From Paramecium pentaurelia (Eukaryota > Ciliophora > Oligohymenophorea > Peniculida > Parameciidae): a stretch of 64,000 bases of DNA. This document shows, in pieces, positions 56,614-64,000 of this stretch; positions within the stretch are counted from its first letter, which is position 1, and every line of letters begins with the position of its first letter. The stretch lies in the NCBI GenBank assembly GCA_905183005.1, contig CAJJDO010000039.1:315187-379186 (forward strand), in the 5' to 3' direction. The position numbers and the translations under genes are program-made. The notes under the pieces are model-generated. The model had not been told where the DNA came from, did not search any database, and worked only from the letters and a program-made list of their open reading frames with translations.

Positions 56614-57638
56614 ATGGCTTAGAACAAAATTCATAAGAGAGTGGCTATTTTTGAAGCTGAAGGAGGTTCAGATAAGACTTGGAATGGTCATAGAAAGGAC
56701 ACAATGCCAATAGTTGAAGCCTTTAAAGAATTAGGATGGACAGCTGAACCCATCTTCTTTAGAGATGAATGGAAGGAAGCCATCACAAAGTATGTCATTG
56801 AAAACTGTGATGCTTACATTCCAAGAATCAATACAGGAAATCTTCCAAATGGTGAGGCTGTCTTCAATCAAGCCTTGAGAGAAATGTGTGCTGCTGGAGT
56901 AGTTGGTACACCACACCCAGACACTCTTATGAAATATGATTCTAAATTAAGTCTTGTAGACCTCAATAAAACTCCACTTTCACCAGCTGACACAGTGGCT
57001 TATTTCAAATGGGATGAGTTAGTCAAGAACTTCCCAACTTCTTTGACTAATGGAGAAAGAGTTCTTAAATAAAATAGAGGATCCACAGGAGAAGGAATCT
57101 GGAGAGTTCAAGTTGCTGAGGGAGTCTAAGTTGTTAAGGGATAAGCCTTACCATTAGATACCAAGATCAAATGCACTGAAGCAGTAGACAATCATGTTGA
57201 ACATCACACACTTGAAAGCTTCTTTAAATTGTGTGAAAAATATTATAGAGTTGAAGAAAACTTCCTCATTGATATGAGATTCTTACCAAGAATTAAGGAA
57301 GGTGAAGTCAGAATCTTCTTAATGGGAACAAAACCATTATTTGTTATCCATAAGAAACCAGCTGATAAATAAGATGCTTTTTCAGCAACACTTTTCTCTG
57401 GAGCAACATACAAATATGAATCACCAGAAGCTTGGCCAGAACTCATTAAATTCTTTACATCATGTCTATAATATTTAACTGACAATCTAGGAGATGTAGA
57501 GACCATTTTAGATTGGACATGTGATTTTATTCTTGACACTGATGAAAATGGAAAAGATAAATATTGGATTAGTGAAGTCAATGTTTCATGCATTGGATTT
57601 ACTAATTAATTAGATATTGGTATCTAATAAGAGATGGC
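56614..57638 (+). CDS. ATP-grasp-like protein, tandem copy 1 (3' end lost at assembly junction)
   Basis: MAQNKIHKRVAIFEAEGGSD starts the same protein as the three downstream copies but with a different N-terminal segment (NKIHK in place of VRKLHR) and unrelated 5' flank. Codons 10 onward match copies 2-4 except for a few silent changes (for example GTT/GTA in 'PIVEAF', GCC/GCT in 'WKEAIT', GAC/GAT in 'PADTVA'). The ATP-grasp pattern is as in copy 2. The frame runs to 57638, about 341 codons, and meets an N at 57639, after which the sequence is the spacer preceding copy 2. The last bases before the N (AAGAGATGGC) match the 3' end of copy 4, not copies 2 and 3. The true C-terminus is missing from the assembly. 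No intron. Confidence 0.9.
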
Positions 57639-57639
57639 N
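57639..57639. other. Single N: collapsed assembly gap inside the array
   Basis: The only ambiguous base noticed in the window. It joins the coding 3' part of copy 1 directly to the spacer 87 bases before the copy 2 start. At least the last codons of copy 1 and about 190 bases of spacer are missing, and whole repeat units may be missing too. Confidence 0.9.
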
Positions 57640-57726
57640 TTTATTATAATATATAATTATTAGGGGTATATAAATTTGCATTATATTTGCTTAATATCTT
57701 AAATATAAAAATATCTTTTTTGTATA

Positions 57727-58800
57727 ATGGCTTAAGTTAGAAAACTACACAGAAGAGTGGCTATTTTTGAAGCTGAAGGAGGTTCAGATAAGACTTGGAA
57801 TGGTCATAGAAAGGACACAATGCCAATAGTAGAAGCCTTTAAAGAATTAGGATGGACAGCTGAACCCATCTTCTTTAGAGATGAATGGAAAGAAGCTATC
57901 ACAAAGTATGTCATTGAAAACTGTGATGCTTACATTCCAAGAATCAATACAGGAAATCTTCCAAATGGTGAGGCTGTCTTCAATCAAGCCTTGAGAGAAA
58001 TGTGTGCTGCTGGAGTAGTTGGTACACCACACCCAGACACTCTTATGAAATATGATTCTAAATTAAGTCTTGTAGACCTCAATAAAACTCCACTTTCACC
58101 AGCTGATACAGTGGCTTATTTCAAATGGGATGAGTTAGTCAAGAACTTCCCAACTTCTTTGACTAATGGAGAAAGAGTTCTTAAATAAAATAGAGGATCC
58201 ACAGGAGAAGGAATCTGGAGAGTTCAAGTTGCTGAGGGAGTCTAAGTTGTTAAGGGATAAGCCTTACCATTAGATACCAAGATCAAATGCACTGAAGCAG
58301 TAGACAATCATGTTGAACATCACACACTTGAAAGCTTCTTTAAATTGTGTGAAAAATATTATAGAGTTGAAGAAAACTTCCTCATTGATATGAGATTCTT
58401 ACCAAGAATTAAGGAAGGTGAAGTCAGAATCTTCTTAATGGGAACAAAACCATTATTTGTTATCCATAAGAAACCAGCTGATAAATAAGATGCTTTTTCA
58501 GCAACACTTTTCTCTGGAGCAACATACAAATATGAATCACCAGAAGCTTGGCCAGAACTCATTAAATTCTTTACATCATGTCTATAATATTTAACTGACA
58601 ATCTAGGAGATGTAGAGACCATTTTAGATTGGACATGTGATTTTATTCTTGACACTGATGAAAATGGAAAAGATAAATATTGGATTAGTGAAGTCAATGT
58701 TTCATGCATTGGATTTACTAATTAATTAGATATTGGTATCTAATAAGAAATGGCACAGGAGCTTATTAGAAAGGTCTACAAAAAGAAAGGAACTTAATGA
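57727..58800 (+). CDS. ATP-grasp-like protein, tandem copy 2
   Basis: Intronless, 357 residues, MAQVRKLHRRVAIFEAEGGS. The N-terminal Rossmann-like part includes 'DKTWNGHRKDTMPIVEAFKE' and 'CDAYIPRINTGN'. 'VVGTPHPDTLMKYDSKLSL' precedes the nucleotide-binding part 'ERVLKQNRGSTGEGIWRVQV' (Lys153 and a Gly-rich loop about 157-162). 'EAVDNHVEHHTLESFFKLC', 'LIDMRFLPRIKEGEVRIFLM' and 'KYWISEVNVSCIG' (Glu322/Asn324, the usual Mg-binding E-x-N) follow. This order is typical of ATP-grasp ligases, which join a carboxylate to an amine or thiol. From memory it resembles bacterial 'Cj0069 family' proteins; the substrate is unknown. Gln154 and others are TAA/TAG, so the gene uses the ciliate code. It lacks introns, unlike most neighbours, and is less AT-rich. 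Confidence 0.85.
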
Positions 58801-58931
58801 GTTATAAATAAATATAATCATAATTTGTTCAGTCTATCCTTCAAAAGCTAATTTAAAGCTTTATAAATGTAAGATTCTACATACAATATTTGAATTATTA
58901 TTAATTATTCCAATATTTAATTTCTAGATAC

Positions 58932-58939
58932 TTCTAGAA
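58932..58939. promoter_or_regulatory. TTCTAGAA palindrome, HSE-like, before copy 3
   Basis: TTCnnGAA is the heat-shock-element core; another TTC lies a few bases upstream (TTCTAGATAC). Repeated at 60289-60296 before copy 4. In AT-rich DNA such a match can be chance. Confidence 0.2.
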
Positions 58940-58987
58940 AATTGTTAGTAATATTATGTAATAATAAGCAATTAATATAAATTTATG

Positions 58988-58995
58988 CACGTGCA
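58988..58995. promoter_or_regulatory. CACGTGCA motif, 88 bases before copy 3 start
   Basis: The same octamer as before copy 1, embedded in the larger palindrome TGCACGTGCA, followed by the shared spacer end. Its counterpart before copy 2 falls into the assembly junction. Confidence 0.4.
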
Positions 58996-59083
58996 TTTTA
59001 TTATAATATATAATTATTAGGGGTATATAAATTTGCATTATATTTGCTTAATATCTTAAATATAAAAATATCTTTTTTGTATA

Positions 59084-60157
59084 ATGGCTTAAGTTAGAAA
59101 ACTACACAGAAGAGTGGCTATTTTTGAAGCTGAAGGAGGTTCAGATAAGACTTGGAATGGTCATAGAAAGGACACAATGCCAATAGTAGAAGCCTTTAAA
59201 GAATTAGGATGGACAGCTGAACCCATCTTCTTTAGAGATGAATGGAAAGAAGCTATCACAAAGTATGTCATTGAAAACTGTGATGCTTACATTCCAAGAA
59301 TCAATACAGGAAATCTTCCAAATGGTGAGGCTGTCTTCAATCAAGCCTTGAGAGAAATGTGTGCTGCTGGAGTAGTTGGTACACCACACCCAGACACTCT
59401 TATGAAATATGATTCTAAATTAAGTCTTGTAGACCTCAATAAAACTCCACTTTCACCAGCTGATACAGTGGCTTATTTCAAATGGGATGAGTTAGTCAAG
59501 AACTTCCCAACTTCTTTGACTAATGGAGAAAGAGTTCTTAAATAAAATAGAGGATCCACAGGAGAAGGAATCTGGAGAGTTCAAGTTGCTGAGGGAGTCT
59601 AAGTTGTTAAGGGATAAGCCTTACCATTAGATACCAAGATCAAATGCACTGAAGCAGTAGACAATCATGTTGAACATCACACACTTGAAAGCTTCTTTAA
59701 ATTGTGTGAAAAATATTATAGAGTTGAAGAAAACTTCCTCATTGATATGAGATTCTTACCAAGAATTAAGGAAGGTGAAGTCAGAATCTTCTTAATGGGA
59801 ACAAAACCATTATTTGTTATCCATAAGAAACCAGCTGATAAATAAGATGCTTTTTCAGCAACACTTTTCTCTGGAGCAACATACAAATATGAATCACCAG
59901 AAGCTTGGCCAGAACTCATTAAATTCTTTACATCATGTCTATAATATTTAACTGACAATCTAGGAGATGTAGAGACCATTTTAGATTGGACATGTGATTT
60001 TATTCTTGACACTGATGAAAATGGAAAAGATAAATATTGGATTAGTGAAGTCAATGTTTCATGCATTGGATTTACTAATTAATTAGATATTGGTATCTAA
60101 TAAGAAATGGCACAGGAGCTTATTAGAAAGGTCTACAAAAAGAAAGGAACTTAATGA
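59084..60157 (+). CDS. ATP-grasp-like protein, tandem copy 3
   Basis: The full 357-residue protein with the same sequence as copy 2 over the coding region. The 3' flank is also the same for 283 bases up to the next ATG. It ends KKKGTQ (TGA 60155). All catalytic-type residues seen in copy 2 are present, so it should be active if expressed. Identity across non-coding spacer as well as coding sequence shows very recent duplication or ongoing gene conversion rather than selection on the protein alone. Copies 2 and 3 are interchangeable, so read mapping alone could not tell them apart. Confidence 0.88.
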
Positions 60158-60288
60158 GTTATAAATAAATATAATCATAATTTGTTCAGTCTATCCTTCA
60201 AAAGCTAATTTAAAGCTTTATAAATGTAAGATTCTACATACAATATTTGAATTATTATTAATTATTCCAATATTTAATTTCTAGATAC

Positions 60289-60296
60289 TTCTAGAA
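60289..60296. promoter_or_regulatory. TTCTAGAA palindrome, HSE-like, before copy 4
   Basis: The second instance of the element at 58932, in the identical repeat spacer, so it is not independent evidence. Confidence 0.2.
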
Positions 60297-60344
60297 AATT
60301 GTTAGTAATATTATGTAATAATAAGCAATTAATATAAATTTATG

Positions 60345-60352
60345 CACGTGCA
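60345..60352. promoter_or_regulatory. CACGTGCA motif, 88 bases before copy 4 start
   Basis: The counterpart of 58988-58995 in the next repeat unit. Confidence 0.4.
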
Positions 60353-60440
60353 TTTTATTATAATATATAATTATTAGGGGTATATAAATTTGCATTATAT
60401 TTGCTTAATATCTTAAATATAAAAATATCTTTTTTGTATA

Positions 60441-61529
60441 ATGGCTTAAGTTAGAAAACTACACAGAAGAGTGGCTATTTTTGAAGCTGAAGGAGGTTCA
60501 GATAAGACTTGGAATGGTCATAGAAAGGACACAATGCCAATAGTAGAAGCCTTTAAAGAATTAGGATGGACAGCTGAACCCATCTTCTTTAGAGATGAAT
60601 GGAAAGAAGCTATCACAAAGTATGTCATTGAAAACTGTGATGCTTACATTCCAAGAATCAATACAGGAAATCTTCCAAATGGTGAGGCTGTCTTCAATCA
60701 AGCCTTGAGAGAAATGTGTGCTGCTGGAGTAGTTGGTACACCACACCCAGACACTCTTATGAAATATGATTCTAAATTAAGTCTTGTAGACCTCAATAAA
60801 ACTCCACTTTCACCAGCTGATACAGTGGCTTATTTCAAATGGGATGAGTTAGTCAAGAACTTCCCAACTTCTTTGACTAATGGAGAAAGAGTTCTTAAAT
60901 AAAATAGAGGATCCACAGGAGAAGGAATCTGGAGAGTTCAAGTTGCTGAGGGAGTCTAAGTTGTTAAGGGATAAGCCTTACCATTAGATACCAAGATCAA
61001 ATGCACTGAAGCAGTAGACAATCATGTTGAACATCACACACTTGAAAGCTTCTTTAAATTGTGTGAAAAATATTATAGAGTTGAAGAAAACTTCCTCATT
61101 GATATGAGATTCTTACCAAGAATTAAGGAAGGTGAAGTCAGAATCTTCTTAATGGGAACAAAACCATTATTTGTTATCCATAAGAAACCAGCTGATAAAT
61201 AAGATGCTTTTTCAGCAACACTTTTCTCTGGAGCAACATACAAATATGAATCACCAGAAGCTTGGCCAGAACTCATTAAATTCTTTACATCATGTCTTTA
61301 ATATTTAACTGACAATCTAGGAGATGTAGAGACCATTTTAGATTGGACATGTGATTTTATTCTTGACACTGATGAAAATGGAAAAGATAAATATTGGATT
61401 AGTGAAGTCAATGTTTCATGCATTGGATTTACTAATTAATTAGATATTGGTATCTAATAAGAGATGGCTAGAGAACTCATTAGAAAGGTCTTAAAGAAAA
61501 GATTTGGAATCAATGCCATTAGAGATTGA
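60441..61529 (+). CDS. ATP-grasp-like protein, tandem copy 4 (distinct C-terminus)
   Basis: The same protein as copies 2 and 3 up to 'DIGIQQEMA', with one silent change at 61298. Then it differs: 'RELIRKVLKKRFGINAIRD' instead of 'QELIRKVYKKKGTQ', giving 362 residues and TGA at 61527. The 3' flank is unrelated to the repeat spacer. The last bases of the truncated copy 1 match this version. The simplest history is two diverged tandem genes (the 5' version in copy 1, the 3' version in copy 4) whose unequal crossing-over produced identical hybrid units between them. The end copies thus mark the original array borders. No intron. Confidence 0.9.
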
Positions 61530-61908
61530 TTAGTATCATATAAAGTTATTAATATCTAAATTTAATTTTTATGTATATTATTATTTTTTTAACTATTATT
61601 GATTTATTATGGATAACTATATGGTTGATTCTAATACAATTTACAAATTAAAAATATTGAAAAGAGTCTCATATAAAAATTCATACAATTATTTTTTAAA
61701 TATAAGAAGTTCTAATTTGAACAAATTAAAAAGGGTAATTATAGTTTTACATCTATTTCATAAGTCTTGTTGATTATAATGAGTAATAATAAAAACTTAA
61801 AGAGAAAGAAATATGATATGTATTATTACAAAGGTCATTTATTTTTTAAGGGATTGCTGTTATGCAAAATATTTTTCCAATCAATTAAAAAAAAAATAAT
61901 AATATGCT
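61530..61908. other. AT-rich spacer, no gene seen
   Basis: 380 bases between convergent genes; no frame with coding character and no recognised motif. Confidence 0.5.
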
Positions 61909-62418
61909 TCATTTCATTTTCTTAGCTTTAACAACAGCTTCTCTATCTATATCCTCATTTATCATATTTAAAACCTTTTTAACATCATCTGTCATTCTTA
62001 AATTTGTTGAATACAACTCTTCTTAATTTTACAGTTTTTTATCCCAAATTACTTTGTCTTTTGAATACTATTACTTTTCTCTTTCTAAAGATTTTATTAT
62101 TTGTTTTTATTTTTTCATTTCTGTATATATTTAATGATTTTATTCTTTAAGATCTTAGCAGTCTTTTTATGCTTATGAAAGCTTTTATTAAAGCTAGATT
62201 ATTTGTTTTTATTATTTCAATTCTACTTCTCGATTTGTTTTTTTAAGCTATATTTCTCCACAACTTGCCTTCTTATCTATTTTAATTGATTATAATAACT
62301 AATCTTCTATCATCTTTAATGTTTTCATAAAATCATGTTTTTCAATTTTAGTTTGTTTAACTTTAACTCCTTTAAGTTATTCTTTAACAAAACCTATAAA
62401 ATTTTAATTATCTTACAT
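61909..62418 (-). CDS. Coiled-coil hypothetical protein, 169 residues
   Basis: One uninterrupted minus frame from ATG 62418 (MQDNQNFIGFVKEQLKGVKV) to TGA 61909. It is almost entirely a Gln/Lys/Glu coiled coil ('QLKKTNREVELKQQKQIIQL', 'MKKQKQIIKSLEREKQQYSK'), ending 'NMINEDIDREAVVKAKKMK'. Another ATG upstream (62463) lies in a frame that soon stops. No domain beyond the coiled coil is seen. Confidence 0.65.
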
Positions 62419-62819
62419 ATTTCAATTTCTTTTAAGAAATTATTGTTTATTTAATTAATTCATAACTATTTGCTTAAAGGTATTTATTTGCAAATGGTTA
62501 GGAATATATGTAAGAAATTTAATAAATAGAGAATTGAGAGGAGGATATTTTATAGAAACTTTATATTACATTAATTTTGAGTTCAATAAAATAATTATTT
62601 CTTAGGTTGAATAGAATTGTCTTCCTAATAATTGATAGTTTTAAACCTTTTGAATGGTACATCATTAATTAAAGGAAAGCTTAAATTTATAGCGTTGTGC
62701 TTTAGATAAAAGAAATTTAGATGATTAATTGTAAAGAAAAATCAAAATACTTTCTAGCCTTTTTTTAATACAGCGTAAAGAGGAATAGAGCTTTTTCTAT
62801 AATATTAATAATAATTCTA
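62419..62819. other. Spacer, no gene seen
   Basis: About 400 bases with scattered GTA...AG pairs but no sustained frame on either strand. Confidence 0.35.
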
Positions 62820-63443
62820 ATAAGGTGAGGTTTTTACATCAAATGATTTTTGTCTAATGATTAAAAATAAGAAGTTTCATACCTTATGCTTAAGTATAAG
62901 TAAAGCTTGGATAAAGTGATCAAGATTAATCAGTAGTATAATAAAAAGAGATAAAAAAAATTGCTCAAACAACTTAGGTTTCTGTATGAAATAGACTTAA
63001 AAGGAATCATATATAAAGGCTGGATGAAATGTATAAAAGAGACAAAAGCTAGTTTAAAAAAGTAAAACATTAAATATCATCCTCTAAAAATTAAAATCTA
63101 TATTACTAATAGAAATAATTAAGAAAAGGAATTTTTATTGAATAATGTAAAGGAAAAGATTTAGATGAGTGTAATATATAAGTATATAATTGGAACACAG
63201 ATCTTTTTTTGGGATGGTTGATTGATCCAAGGTGAACAAATTGTTAAAGATAATTAATAAAGATTAAATTACCCGATATTAAATTATTAGAAATCAATTA
63301 GAAGTGAAGCAACAGATCAAAATGCGAAGCACCCTATATTAATTGGATTTTATCCTAGCTTATTTAGTAAATGACAAAATGGGAAAGGCATAATTAGTTT
63401 TGGGTCAATCGATCTTAGAAATAGAATTACCAATTATTCGTGA
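62820..63443 (+). pseudogene. Possible decayed plus-strand gene
   Basis: Coding-like pieces include 'EQIVKDNQQRLNYPILNYQK' and 'HPILIGFYPSLFSK', followed by TGA at 63372-63374. The same frame then continues 'QNGKGIISFGSIDLRNRITN' to TGA 63441. Upstream pieces are in other frames. No intron removes the internal TGA and no start was found. It resembles the other TGA-broken remnants in this window. Confidence that it was ever a gene is modest. Confidence 0.3.
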
Positions 63444-63463
63444 AGAATTATATTAAATAATAT

Positions 63464-64000
63464 TCACAATTTTTTGAATGTACCATTCTTTTCTAAAACA
63501 CAAAGGGGAGCTATTTCAAGATAGGCTAGTTTTTAATTCATTAATCGCTAAATTTAATTAATTATAAATACCAATAATTTAGATTATTCCACTGTTAAAG
63601 GTTTACCCTCTTAAGCAAGAATAAACTTTTCATTTAATACAATTTGCTAATTTATTAATTAAGTATTAAGCCCTAATTTTCTGAAATATGGTTCTATGGA
63701 ATGACCAAAACCTTTTAAGGTGTCAATTCCTTCTTTAAGTACTATAGTTTGATCAGATATATGACCAGCTCTTGCAAATTCAGGAATTTTATATGTATCA
63801 CAGTATTCTTAGATCTCTTGGAGAGTCTTATTGGTTAGAAGCAGTCCTGTTTCACCTTTAAGAAACTGCAAATATAAAATTTAATTACTGGAGAGAGAAG
63901 GTAGGAATTTTTTGTAGCACTTTATTCTTCATTTCTGCCTAAGCCTACTTGCATGACTTTGTTTTTGCCAATAAAGAGTTTGGAATCGCTCTTCCATGCT
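63464..64000 (-). CDS. MRT4: mRNA turnover protein 4 (ribosome assembly), 5' end outside window
   Basis: A P0/L10-like protein needed for assembly of the 60S stalk base. The visible part begins inside the protein: 'LFIGKNKVMQVGLGRNEEQS', then 'LKGETGLLLTNKTLQEIQEY', 'IPEFARAGHISDQTIVLKEG', 'HSIEPYFRKLGLNTQLINQQ' and 'AQEGKPLTVEQSKLL'. The GETGLLLTN and EPxxRxLG motifs and the absence of the long acidic P0 tail favour MRT4 over ribosomal P0. It ends NGTFKKL at TGA 63464. A 23-nt intron near 63867-63889 (GTAATT...GCAG) splits 'LSPFLKGETG' and ends in CAG, the only CAG acceptor I placed here. Confidence 0.88.

Larger units (their letters stand above)
57640..61529 (+). repeat. Tandem repeat array, 1357-bp unit (gene plus spacer)
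   Basis: Start codons of copies 2, 3 and 4 lie at 57727, 59084 and 60441, exactly 1357 bases apart. The spacers after copies 2 and 3 read the same. The only internal difference noticed is T for A at 61298 in copy 4 (silent CTA/CTT). Copy 4 diverges at its 3' end from about 61462 on. Confidence 0.95.

Noticed and set aside
57243..61276. Minus-strand ORFs repeated in each ATP-grasp copy (61, 67 and 116 codons).
   Set aside because: They are antisense shadows of the plus-strand gene and repeat only because the gene does.
1..64000. CRISPR arrays, bacterial operons, ribosome-binding sites, phage genes or origins.
   Set aside because: The code, introns and ribosomal proteins are eukaryotic; no spaced direct repeats other than the 1357-bp gene units were seen.
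1..64000. Telomeric (CCCCAA-type) repeats or transposase genes.
   Set aside because: None were found on either strand; the window appears internal to a macronuclear scaffold.

Overview
The window is ciliate macronuclear DNA, almost certainly Paramecium. It is extremely AT-rich. Long reading frames appear only when TAA and TAG are read as glutamine and TGA is the sole stop. Nearly every gene is cut by introns of about 22-31 nt that start with GT (mostly GTA) and end in TAG or, quite often, AAG. Conserved proteins confirm this reading: uS8/RPS15A, uS17/RPS11, eL15/RPL15, eL39/RPL39, a PKA catalytic subunit, beta-adaptin, an E2 and ICT1 all align only with that code and those introns. Standard-code ORFs are therefore mostly fragments or shadows.

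Layout. 0-10.7 kb is rich in membrane-traffic genes: an F-BAR-like protein, a BAR-type protein with NPF motifs, a trichocyst-matrix-like secretory protein, an N-terminal half of delta-COP, and a beta-adaptin whose hinge carries a (TAA)29 polyglutamine tract. RPS15A lies among them. 10.7-22.2 kb holds a Q/P-rich coiled-coil protein, a RhoGEF, a tail-anchored TPR protein with three CPF motifs, and a CCCH zinc-finger protein. 22.6-36.8 kb holds a giant guanylate-binding-protein GTPase with a coiled-coil tail, a ubiquitin E2, RPS11, two RING proteins, and two adjacent small proteins that share a CX13C/CX8C cysteine pattern. 36.8-47 kb has tRNA-Arg(UCU), a C5orf34-like gene, RPL15, a PKA catalytic subunit, RPL39, an EF-hand protein, a MORN pseudokinase and an AMPK/MARK-type kinase. 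47-56 kb has a probable mitochondrial helical-repeat protein, ICT1, an N-acylated MORN protein and a decayed minus-strand gene.

56.6-61.5 kb is the most unusual part: four tandem, intronless genes for one ATP-grasp-like protein. Three lie at an exact 1357-bp spacing and look identical apart from one silent change and the last 3' end. The first has a different 5' end and stops at a single N, a collapsed assembly junction. The protein resembles, from memory, a bacterial ATP-grasp family (Cj0069-like), so horizontal acquisition followed by tandem amplification and gene conversion is the leading inference. The window ends inside MRT4 (ribosome assembly, minus strand).

Genes are packed on both strands with short spacers and no operon logic. 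Longer spacers usually hold TGA-broken remnants, consistent with decay of duplicates after whole-genome duplication. Coordinates give the genomic span from start to TGA. Intron boundaries were placed by eye, and a few exon joins (noted) could not be closed.
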